Source: DATGUP01 sp035301265 (GTDB lineage: Bacteria; Bacillota; Bacilli; Bacillales; Amphibacillaceae). Taken from it: a DNA stretch of 64,000 nucleotides. The stretch is from the NCBI GenBank assembly GCA_035301265.1, contig DATGUP010000008.1:1-64000 (forward strand), written 5' to 3'. A model generated the notes under the pieces. That model was not told the origin of the DNA, searched no databases, and saw only the letters and a list, made by a program, of their open reading frames with translations. Every line of letters begins with the position of its first letter. The first letter of the stretch is position 1. This document shows positions 26,631-34,264 of the stretch, one piece after another. The position numbers and the translations under genes were made by a program.

Positions 26631-27560
26631 ATGGCAAAAATTATAGATGTAGGAAGTTATGTTGTAGATTTAACGAGCCGAACACCACATTTTCCCAAGC
26701 CGGGTGAGACGGTTTTCGCAGGCCCCTTTTCGATGGGGCATGGGGGGAAAGGGAGTAATCAAGCTGTTGCTGCAGCAAGGCTCGGTGCGAGCGTAACAAT
26801 GGTGACAAAAGTAGGCAAAGATTTGTTTGGCGACCATGCGCTGGAGCATTTTCGAAAAGAAAACATTCGTGATGATTACGTTTTACGTGATGAACATGAA
26901 TCAACCGGAGCAGCACTTATCGGAATTGATGATACTGGTGAAAATATGATTATTGTCGCACCGGGGGCATGTGGGACAATGACAGAGGAAGATGTCTATC
27001 GGGCTGAAAGAGAGTTTCAGAAAGTCGATATGGTGCTGACGCAATTAGAAACGTCAATGGAAGCAGTGGAAGCGACGGTTGAACTAGCTAGAACATTCGC
27101 CAAACCGATTGTCTTAAATCCGGCACCATTCCAACCTGTAAGCGATCGTTTATTAAAACATATAACATATATAACGCCGAATGAGACAGAAGCTGAGCAA
27201 TTGACAGGTGTTCAAGTAGTAGATGAGGAAAGTGCTCGGATGGCGGCGCGAATTTTAGTTGAAAAAGGTGTCACAACAGTCATTATTACTCTAGGAAAAC
27301 GCGGGTGTTATGTATATGATTCAGAAAAAGGCGGACGTTTAATTCAAGGATGTTCGATTAACGTATGTGATACAACTGGGGCAGGGGATGCTTTTACAGG
27401 CGCGTTCACAACGTATGTTGCGGATGGCCTCGCTATCGATGAAGCAGCCTATCGCGCCAATATGGTTGCGGCGTTGTCCGTCACTCGACAAGGCACTGCC
27501 AAATCGATGCCGACTACAGCCGAATTGGAAGCATTTATGGCAAAAATGAGTCAGGAATAG
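26631..27560 (+). CDS. rbsK: Ribokinase (PfkB family)
   Basis: A 309-residue PfkB-fold carbohydrate kinase. The N-terminal GHGGKGSNQAVAAARLGA is the sugar-binding signature. NPAP and ITPNETEAEQLTG are typical of ribokinases. The C-terminal CDTTGAGDAFTGAF carries the catalytic aspartate and anion hole. It should phosphorylate ribose (or deoxyribose) to the 5-phosphate. No ribose transporter is adjacent. TAGGGAG precedes the ATG. The nucleoside genes at 47-52 kb supply the same pentose-phosphate pool by another route. Another PfkB sugar specificity cannot be excluded. Confidence 0.85.
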   Translation: MAKIIDVGSYVVDLTSRTPHFPKPGETVFAGPFSMGHGGKGSNQAVAAARLGASVTMVTKVGKDLFGDHALEHFRKENIRDDYVLRDEHESTGAALIGIDDTGENMIIVAPGACGTMTEEDVYRAEREFQKVDMVLTQLETSMEAVEATVELARTFAKPIVLNPAPFQPVSDRLLKHITYITPNETEAEQLTGVQVVDEESARMAARILVEKGVTTVIITLGKRGCYVYDSEKGGRLIQGCSINVCDTTGAGDAFTGAFTTYVADGLAIDEAAYRANMVAALSVTRQGTAKSMPTTAELEAFMAKMSQE

Positions 27561-27733
27561 GCGGGACATGTAATTTATTGGATATAGCGCTATTCAATCT
27601 TTAATTGAATTCTATCCAAGAAAAGGTTGCTACAATTGGCAAAGAACTTATCAACGTTACTTAAAATAAGGCGGTCTTATTTATACTTAAAGTAATACTA
27701 CATGAACGTAGTACAGAAAAGAGGAAAAGCGAT

Positions 27734-28052
27734 ATGTTAGCTTACTACAATAAACTTTCATCAGAGGTATATGATTTAGACAAATATATTGGTCGTTCAT
27801 TTGGGGATTTGGAATTTTATAGGGAAAGATTAGCATCTTGCAGAAGATCGGTATGAAAAATGGGATCATGGCCAATTAACAGAAACAAAACTCGAACGAT
27901 TTCCTCTTCGTTGGTATGGTGTAGAAGAATTTAAAATGATCCTTGAGAAGGTCGGTTTTGAGGACATCGTCATCGCAGCAGATTACAAACACGGAAACTA
28001 TCCGACGAATGTTACGCAAACAATTACATTTGAAGCGATTGCGAATAAATGA
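27734..28052 (+). pseudogene. Methyltransferase pseudogene with internal deletion
   Basis: An ATG with a good ribosome site starts LAYYNKLSSEVYDLDKYIGRSFGDLEFYRERL, the N-terminus of a small SAM-dependent methyltransferase. The text then jumps, in another frame, to LAEDRYEKWDHGQLTETKLERFPLRWYG and VEEFKMILEKVGFEDIVIAADY with a stop at 28050-28052. That is the C-terminal part of the same family. The SAM-binding core (about 100-130 residues) is missing, so a deletion with a frameshift has killed the gene. Confidence 0.75.
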
Positions 28053-28512
28053 TTTCACTAGGTGTTTTATCGTTTCGATATGAAAAGGATGAAAAGGCGC
28101 AAATGTTGAAATAGAAAGCGGGAAATCGTCATATTGTTCGCCCGTGCGGTCAATATAATAGTATGCTAAGGTTTTACCCGAATGGCGCTGCTTTTATTTA
28201 GTTTTGTTAGCTCGGCGTTTTGTTTAAGTCAATTGGTGAGTTTATTAATCAATGATGCCTTCTACTTAACAATTTGGACAAAAACATTTAGTTCCGTGAT
28301 TGCGATCATCTTTTCGTTATATTCGTTCGGTAGTGTTATAGAAAAAGTGCTGAAAACGCCGTCATCATTAAAGATTACTTTTTTGATCATCTGTAAGCAA
28401 TGTATGGTTTGATCAAGATTATTTATGTTATATCGGGCACTCGGAGCGACTTACTTGCATGGATTATCGATACGCTAAATCATAAAAATAACTGAAGGAT
28501 ATTTTTAGATGT

Positions 28513-28559
28513 ATAACCCGAATAGTGGACGTTCGCTTAGTATCCATTATTCGGGTTAT
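28513..28559 (+). terminator. Orphan terminator-like hairpin
   Basis: A 17-bp stem with one wobble pair, ATAACCCGAATAGTGGA (28513-28529) against TCCATTATTCGGGTTAT (28543-28559), is followed by a T-rich stretch. No convincing gene ends just upstream. The 28053-28817 stretch otherwise holds only a weak 76-codon hydrophobic frame at 28182, which I do not call. The hairpin may have belonged to a lost gene. Confidence 0.6.
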
Positions 28560-28817
28560 TATTTGGGGTTTTGTTCTTATCATTTTCTGTTGATATTGGC
28601 ACAACGGTACAAAAGCTGTGTCATATAAGACAAATCAAGGCAAGCACTTAGGCATATATAATAATTGTGATGAATGGTCATATATAACATAGACGAACTC
28701 GATCTAAAAATCGTTTGACTGCAATAGTAGAAACTAAAGTTATTTTACGATGTTGTTGATTACTTGGTATACAAACGTTTTATAAATAACCTTTTGTTCT
28801 AATTTCTATCGACGGCG

Positions 28818-29693
28818 TCATTCAAACCACTCGTCTACAACGTCCCGGTTGTTGTCAATCCACTGTTGGGCACCGTCTTCTTCCTGATCGGCCTTTTCAA
28901 CCGCATTCATTAAAGAACCTAATTGTTCATCATTTAGGAAAAAGTTATCAAGCCATTCAACGACTTCAGGTTCGTCGTCTTTTAAGTCAACGCGAGCAGC
29001 GTAGTAAATTTTCTCTTCTTCGCCGTATATGTTTTCCGTATCATCCAACAGCTTTAAATCATAGTTAGCAAAAGCAGAGTGCGGTTTCCAAAGGGTAACA
29101 ACAATCGGCTTTTCCTCAGCAATGTGACTTTCCAATTCGGCAAGCATGGCCGATTCCGATGAGCTCTTTAATTCAAAGCTCAAATCATACGTGTCGATAA
29201 CTTCCTCTGTAAGCGACATGATACTAGCACCTGCATCAATGCCGATAATCTCTTCGTCGAATAAATCTTTATTTTCCTCTAAGTCTTCGATATTGTTTAT
29301 GTCATCCATATAATCGGGAACGGTTAAGGCTAGATCTGTCCCTTCATACCATGCATCCCGTAAATCGATATCATCGCTATATTCGTCATAATACGGCTTA
29401 TCAGTATGGGGGAGCCATATTTCCATCCCGATATCTAATTCTTTGTCAGCAACGCCTTGATACATAATCGCTTTTTCGACTTGAACAAGCTCGGTCTCAT
29501 AGCCGCGCTCTTCAAGAAGGATTTTCCACATGTTGGAGACAGCGATATTTTCCGCCCAGTCATTCATGGCAATTTTTAGAGAACCTTTATCTTCACTTGC
29601 TGCATCAGTGTCGTGTGTGCCATTGTCATTGCAAGCAGACAGCATGAAAACAAACAGCATTAATAGAATGGGAATGAAAAATTTTTTAACCAT
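28818..29693 (-). CDS. Glycine betaine/choline-type ABC binding lipoprotein (OpuAC family)
   Basis: A 291-residue extracytoplasmic lipoprotein with lipobox MLSAC (Cys21) after a hydrophobic stretch. The mature part fits the OpuAC/ProX family, with AMNDWAENIAVSNMWKILLEERGY, IWLPHTDKPYYDEY and VVTLWKPHSAFANYDLKLLDD supplying aromatic-box residues for quaternary amines. It is highly acidic. No permease or ATPase gene is adjacent, so it is an orphan that must share a transporter or act as an extra specificity subunit. A TTG precedes the ATG; GGAGGT supports ATG 29693. A role in compatible-solute uptake is likely. Confidence 0.88.
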   Translation of the reverse strand: MVKKFFIPILLMLFVFMLSACNDNGTHDTDAASEDKGSLKIAMNDWAENIAVSNMWKILLEERGYETELVQVEKAIMYQGVADKELDIGMEIWLPHTDKPYYDEYSDDIDLRDAWYEGTDLALTVPDYMDDINNIEDLEENKDLFDEEIIGIDAGASIMSLTEEVIDTYDLSFELKSSSESAMLAELESHIAEEKPIVVTLWKPHSAFANYDLKLLDDTENIYGEEEKIYYAARVDLKDDEPEVVEWLDNFFLNDEQLGSLMNAVEKADQEEDGAQQWIDNNRDVVDEWFE

Positions 29694-30104
29694 CAAACTA
29701 CCTCCGTCATCTCGGTTTCATTATGCTTTTCTAAAAAAGATTCACTGTTGGTTATACATTTTAAGTGAATGTAACAAATGATTCAAAAGACATAGCGAAT
29801 CACCTATGATGGTAAAGGCATAAATAACTTCGTAAATGGCAAATAGTGTTTGCGATCGCTTATTATCGCCGGTTTATTCCCAGATACTGGGAAGATGTGT
29901 ACTGAAAGTGACCGCTAATCGCATGCATGTTCGAGAAGAATACTGGTTTTGCTTTCAATGTCATAGAATGATCTTTGCCAATGTTGCGTTACTCTAAATA
30001 GAAGGCGTCACATTTATACATGATTCGTTAATTTTTTCCAGAAACAGCTTGATGCTTTCTTATGTTATATTATGATTAATGATGAAATGATGGGGGCTAC
30101 ATAC
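29694..30104. other. Divergent intergenic region between two lipoprotein genes
   Basis: This should contain promoters for both lipoprotein genes. TATATT-like elements lie near 30065 on the plus strand. No gene, repeat or strong hairpin seen. Confidence 0.4.
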
Positions 30105-30740
30105 ATGAGAAAAATATTATTCGTTTTACTTTCTGTTGTGTTTATTTTAGGAGCTTGTGGGGGAAATGATGAAGAGAAGACACAAGATGATCAAAAAAAC
30201 AATGAACAAACCCAAGCGGAAAAGGACCAGGATACTAGCGACTCTGTCGAAGTAGATAAAGGTCTTTTGGATGTTGAAGTCATTATACCTGCTTCTTTTT
30301 TTGCCGGTGAGGATAAAGAACAGGTTATAGCGGAGGCGAAAGAAGAGGGTGTTGCTGAAGTTAAAGAAAATGAAGATGGCTCGCTCACTTATAAAATGTC
30401 CAAGTCTACCCATAAGGAAATGATGCATGGCATTGAGGCTGATTTAAACGATGCGATAGATGAAATAAAAAACGATGATGAATATGCTTCGATTCAAGAT
30501 ATTACAGCTAATGATTCGTATTCCGAATTTACAATGGTTGTTGACGAAGAAGCATTTGCAAATAGCTTCGATGGGTTTGCATCATTAGGGTTGGGTATTT
30601 TGGGTCTGTACTATCAATTATTCGATGGCGTTGATCCTGATGATTACGACGTCAAAGTGCATATAGAAGATGCCGATACAGGTGAGGTATTTGATACCAT
30701 CGTTTATCCCGATGCATTTGAGGACATGGAAGCGGAATAA
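30105..30740 (+). CDS. Acidic lipoprotein of unknown function
   Basis: A 211-residue predicted lipoprotein with lipobox ILGAC (Cys18). A low-complexity acidic linker (residues about 21-50, rich in D, E, Q and K) is followed by a compact domain with a repeated D/E-rich pattern and a LGLGILGLYYQLF segment. I do not recognise a named family. The start is ATG 30105, since GGGGG is spaced for it and it begins the signal peptide; the frame is open from 30072. It stands alone, with its own terminator. Confidence 0.75.
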   Translation: MRKILFVLLSVVFILGACGGNDEEKTQDDQKNNEQTQAEKDQDTSDSVEVDKGLLDVEVIIPASFFAGEDKEQVIAEAKEEGVAEVKENEDGSLTYKMSKSTHKEMMHGIEADLNDAIDEIKNDDEYASIQDITANDSYSEFTMVVDEEAFANSFDGFASLGLGILGLYYQLFDGVDPDDYDVKVHIEDADTGEVFDTIVYPDAFEDMEAE

Positions 30741-30746
30741 GTATAA

Positions 30747-30772
30747 AAGCATCCTTCAGAGGGTGTTTTTTT
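30747..30772 (+). terminator. Intrinsic terminator of the lipoprotein gene
   Basis: AAGCATCC pairs with GGGTGTTT (with wobbles) around the loop TTCAGA, and a run of seven Ts follows. It begins a few bases after the stop codon. Confidence 0.75.
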
Positions 30773-30886
30773 CGTACGTTTGTCGGATAGTTGCGATTTT
30801 TACAATGGTTACGAGTGTATAATAAAATACATGGAGCAGTCTGTACATACGTTTCCTTTGCATCTTTTATGAAAGTCAAATAAAAT

Positions 30887-30924
30887 CAAACGACTCGGTT
30901 CCAGACATAAAACCGAGTCGTTTG
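30887..30924 (-). terminator. Terminator hairpin of the acetamidase gene
   Basis: A perfect 14-bp stem, CAAACGACTCGGTT (30887-30900) with AACCGAGTCGTTTG (30911-30924), and a 10-nt loop. It lies just beyond the minus-strand stop codon at 30936. Confidence 0.8.
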
Positions 30925-30935
30925 GCCGAATGCTT

Positions 30936-32231
30936 TTATTCAACATATTGTTCTTTAATGACATGAAGCAATCCTTTATTTTCTAAATAATGCTTAGGTG
31001 CAAGGAATGTGACGGTAACCACTCCTGGATGACGTCCGATTTCAATGGAACCGTTGATCGTGGCGCGGTTCATTACTTCTGGGACCGTTATGTCAAACAA
31101 CTTGGCCGCACGTTCCATTCCATTGGTTGTTGCCTCGTTGAGGTTGGCACCTGTACCGACAAATGAGATCGGATAGAAATCTGTAAATTGTTCAATTCCC
31201 CATTCCTTACCCAATCGGGCGGCTTGCTTTAGTTCTTCTTCACTGAACGGCTTAGCTAAGTACGGCAGATCCTCTTCGACAGGCAGGAGAACAGGGCCAT
31301 CCAGTTTTACATCTTTTAATACATTGACCTTAAGGCTGACAATACCAGAAACATCGGTTGTATGTCCGGCAATTTCGCCATCTCCTTGCATGGCATGCAT
31401 GTCGCCTAAGTAGACGCCACCGCCTGGAACTTTAACGGGACAAATGAGGACGGCACCTGCGCGGACGCGGTTAATATCCATATGCCCGTCCGTTCGATCT
31501 TCAAGCTCTTCTTCAGTCATACCGTAATCGTGTGGGGCATCGATGAGAAACTGTCCAAAGTCACCGGCATTATGCGAATCGGGAAATGGACGTGCAGGTG
31601 TTGTACCTAATTGGCCGAGGAAAGGACGCAGACGCGCAATCGTTCCAGGCATATCGTGCGGGGCAAATGCTAGAATTGGGTTTTGAATCGATGCTTCTGG
31701 TGTGTTCATATATTTTTTACCATCGTGAGCGATTTTTTCGGCGGCATCCTTGTTCAATGTTACACCGATTGATTTCTTATCATTGAAGGCGATTGAATAA
31801 GCATGGGTAAAGACAAACGGTGTAATATCTGTGTTGCAGCGCTTACAGCGAACCGCTTTTTCCCCGATACCTTCTATAACGCTCTCCGGATTTCGCGTGC
31901 CGCATTCCGGACATTCGGCGGCTACAAACGGATCGCCGACAAAGCGTCCACTGACCGGTTCGTCGTTTCCAGAGGCAGTCGCGATCGAAGTAACTTCGAT
32001 TGATTGGATATGAATGGCAATCGCATCACCGACTTCAGCGCCTTCGACATAGACCGGTTTGGTCACCTCATGGCCACCTTTTAATTCCGGTGTAATCATC
32101 GGCCCCCAGCATCCAGGCGATGTATGAGCGACAATGTTTCCCCCATCTTTCACTTTATATTCCATCGCTTTATCCGGATCGAGCAAGCCATCCGTGAATT
32201 CATTCACATAAACTGTTCGTTTTGCTTCCAT
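30936..32231 (-). CDS. Acetamidase/formamidase family amidohydrolase
   Basis: A 431-residue cytoplasmic enzyme of the FmdA/AmdA family, which hydrolyses small amides to ammonia and a carboxylate. Family blocks include SPGCWGPMITPEL, CP-ECGTRN followed by CKRCNTD (a zinc-ribbon-like insertion), PGTIARLRPFLG, GGVYLGDMHAMQGDGEIAGHTTD and NRATINGSIEIGRHPGVVTVT. AAGGGGGAATC lies before the ATG. It is monocistronic, with its own promoter, a palindrome at the start site and a strong terminator. The natural substrate (formamide, acetamide or another short amide) is not determined by sequence. Confidence 0.9.
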   Translation of the reverse strand: MEAKRTVYVNEFTDGLLDPDKAMEYKVKDGGNIVAHTSPGCWGPMITPELKGGHEVTKPVYVEGAEVGDAIAIHIQSIEVTSIATASGNDEPVSGRFVGDPFVAAECPECGTRNPESVIEGIGEKAVRCKRCNTDITPFVFTHAYSIAFNDKKSIGVTLNKDAAEKIAHDGKKYMNTPEASIQNPILAFAPHDMPGTIARLRPFLGQLGTTPARPFPDSHNAGDFGQFLIDAPHDYGMTEEELEDRTDGHMDINRVRAGAVLICPVKVPGGGVYLGDMHAMQGDGEIAGHTTDVSGIVSLKVNVLKDVKLDGPVLLPVEEDLPYLAKPFSEEELKQAARLGKEWGIEQFTDFYPISFVGTGANLNEATTNGMERAAKLFDITVPEVMNRATINGSIEIGRHPGVVTVTFLAPKHYLENKGLLHVIKEQYVE

Positions 32232-32353
32232 ATTGATTCCCCCTTATGATGTCTATTACACGCCTATGTTTTGCGAACGCGAAATATGTGCTAAGCGCGC
32301 ACTTTCTCGAGCATAAAACGAACTCGAAGTGAATGCATGACCATATGACTCTT

Positions 32354-32370
32354 ACAGTTTATGAAACTGT
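32354..32370. promoter_or_regulatory. Operator-like palindrome at the acetamidase start site
   Basis: ACAGTTT-ATG-AAACTGT is a perfect inverted repeat located at the predicted +1 of the minus-strand acetamidase promoter. This position is typical of a repressor operator. The regulator is unknown. Confidence 0.65.
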
Positions 32371-32376
32371 ACTTTT

Positions 32377-32405
32377 ATTATACTCCATATTGTTACCGAT
32401 TACAA
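32377..32405 (-). promoter_or_regulatory. Sigma-A promoter of the acetamidase gene
   Basis: Minus-strand -35 TTGTAA (32400-32405) and -10 TATAAT (32377-32382) with a 17-bp spacer. The start site falls in the adjacent palindrome. The rest of 32406-32719 shows no gene. Confidence 0.7.
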
Positions 32406-32719
32406 AATAAATAGGTGCTGAATAAAATGTTGGAATCGGTTTAGACTGTAAAAAGACATCTACTGAACGGGAAGGATGGACGCGGAAACGGTAATGTTGC
32501 TACAAGGTAGCCAAATATAATTGTTTAAATTTTAAATACACTTCTTCTTGAAATACAAATTAAAGGTATTTCTGCAGCCATACAAGCTGATCAAAGCATA
32601 CTGAAAAAGAGGTTTTTTTCCGTTTATATCAAGTACTAGTAGCGCTAGATAAGAAATGACAAAGATGAAGGAAGACCTTATGATTCGGACGTGTTATATT
32701 GGATTAAGGAGGGATGTCG

Positions 32720-33526
32720 GTGCGCTCTATTTTGGATCAGATTCAATTAAAATATCAATCATTTAGTAAAGCGGAAAAAAAGATTGCCGACTATATCAAG
32801 AATCATAAAACGACGCTACTCAATATTCATATACAACATTTAGCAGAAGAAATTGACGTTTCCGTAGCGACAATTACCCGCTTTTGTAAAAAGGTTGGTG
32901 CATCAGGCTTTGTTGAATTTAAGATCTTGCTGCGCGATGCGATTGAACAGACGGAAACGAACGATGAGACGGTATTCTCGGTCGATTCGATATATCATAC
33001 CGTGATTAAAGCAACGAATTCATTAATCAATATAAAAGATTATGAATTGGCTTGTCAGTGGATACGAGAAATGGAGAAAATCCACATCTATGGTCTCGGG
33101 AGCTCCGGCTTATCAGGCAAGGAGCTAAAGATTCGTTTATCTAGAATGGGCTTGATCGCTGATATTTATACGAACTCGCACGATATGATCATTAATTCAT
33201 CAACCGTCGGCCCGAATGATTTGATCATTGCCATCTCCAGTTCAGGACAAACGGAAGATATTATCGACGGTGTGCAACTGGCAAAACGAAAAAAGGCTAA
33301 GGTAATATCGATTACAAATTACGCGGAAACAACGCTGACGAAAAGTTCTGATCTTGTACTTTACACATCAAGTGTCAGTTCGTTTCACGATAATGGATTT
33401 ATAAATAGTCAACTGTCAATCCTTTATGCATTAGATATTATCAGTTCTTTACTATTGAAAGATAAAGATATGTTTCATCATTATCAGAAAACATTAAACG
33501 CTTTAAACGAATATAGAAAAATCTAG
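32720..33526 (+). CDS. RpiR/MurR-family transcriptional regulator
   Basis: A 268-residue regulator. Its N-terminal RpiR helix-turn-helix, residues about 1-75, contains FSKAEKKIADYIKNH and EEIDVSVATITRFCKKVGASGF. A C-terminal SIS sugar-phosphate domain has YGLGSSGLSGKELKIRLSRMG and AISSSGQTEDIIDG. Such proteins sense phosphosugars. It lies convergent to nanE and the EIICB gene, which are the likely targets; an effector such as ManNAc-6-P or GlcNAc-6-P is plausible. GTG 32720 is preferred over ATG 32714, because AAGGAGG (32706-32712) leaves only one base before the ATG. Confidence 0.87.
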   Translation: MRSILDQIQLKYQSFSKAEKKIADYIKNHKTTLLNIHIQHLAEEIDVSVATITRFCKKVGASGFVEFKILLRDAIEQTETNDETVFSVDSIYHTVIKATNSLINIKDYELACQWIREMEKIHIYGLGSSGLSGKELKIRLSRMGLIADIYTNSHDMIINSSTVGPNDLIIAISSSGQTEDIIDGVQLAKRKKAKVISITNYAETTLTKSSDLVLYTSSVSSFHDNGFINSQLSILYALDIISSLLLKDKDMFHHYQKTLNALNEYRKI

Positions 33527-33556
33527 AATGAGATCGGTTAATGACCTCATTCTAGA
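33522..33556. terminator. Bidirectional terminator between rpiR-like gene and nanE
   Basis: TCTAGAATGAG (33522-33532) pairs perfectly with CTCATTCTAGA (33546-33556). The stem overlaps the stop codon of the RpiR gene and lies 12 nt from the nanE stop, serving both convergent genes. Confidence 0.7.
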
Positions 33557-33567
33557 TACAAGGCATG

Positions 33568-34263
33568 TTATTTTTTGTTGTGGGTGATAGCATCTGCAAA
33601 AGTTTTCGTGATGATTTGGGGACGGGTAATAGCACTGCCGACGACAACAAAGTGCGCCCCGTTCGTTAACGCTTCGTTCGCTTTTTGCGGTGTATCGATT
33701 TTTCCTTCTGCAACAACAGGCCTTGACACAGCGTGCACCATGTCTTTGAGACGTGCAAAGTCTTGATCGGTGATATTTTGTCCTTGTGTATACTCGGTAT
33801 ATCCTACGAGCGTTGTTGAAATACAGTCAAAGCCGATTTTTTCCGCTTTTATCGCTTCCGCTATTGTCGATACATCAGCCATTAAAGCGACGTCGCTATG
33901 GTTATTTTTTACATACTTCACAATGTCTTCTAGACGCTCATTGTTCGGCCGTTTTCTTTCGGTCGCATCGAGGGCGATCATATCGACACCAACCGCCAGC
34001 AATTCCTTCACTTCACGTAATGTCGGTGTGATATACACATCGCTTCCTGTATATTCGCGCTTAATAATTCCGATGATCGGCACGTTCACTTGTTGTTTAA
34101 TCTCTTTAATATCTTGAATGGAATTTGCCCGAATCCCTTTGGCTCCACCTTCTTCTGCTGCCCGCGCCATTCTCCCCATAATTTTTGCAGAGTGAAGGGG
34201 TTCATGTTCTAATGCTTGGCATGAAACGACGAGTTGTTTTTCCAATTGGTGTAAAATATCCAT
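33568..34263 (-). CDS. nanE: N-acetylmannosamine-6-phosphate 2-epimerase
   Basis: A 231-residue TIM-barrel epimerase converting ManNAc-6-P to GlcNAc-6-P. Family text includes LVVSCQALEHEPLHS, GAKGIRANSIQDIKEI, PIIGIIKREYTGSDVYITPT, DMIALDATERKRP, LMADVSTIAEA, TTLVGYT and VVAEGKIDTPQKA, with the catalytic Lys and Glu regions intact. Its start lies one base past the stop of the upstream EIICB gene, and AGGAG within that gene serves as its ribosome site, so the two are translationally linked. No nanA or nanK is present, so the ManNAc-6-P probably comes from the PTS. Confidence 0.93.
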   Translation of the reverse strand: MDILHQLEKQLVVSCQALEHEPLHSAKIMGRMARAAEEGGAKGIRANSIQDIKEIKQQVNVPIIGIIKREYTGSDVYITPTLREVKELLAVGVDMIALDATERKRPNNERLEDIVKYVKNNHSDVALMADVSTIAEAIKAEKIGFDCISTTLVGYTEYTQGQNITDQDFARLKDMVHAVSRPVVAEGKIDTPQKANEALTNGAHFVVVGSAITRPQIITKTFADAITHNKK

Positions 34264-34264
34264 G

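Noticed and set aside
28182..28412. 76-codon hydrophobic frame
   Set aside because: It could be a small membrane protein, but there is no ribosome site and no recognisable family, and the surrounding DNA is gene debris.
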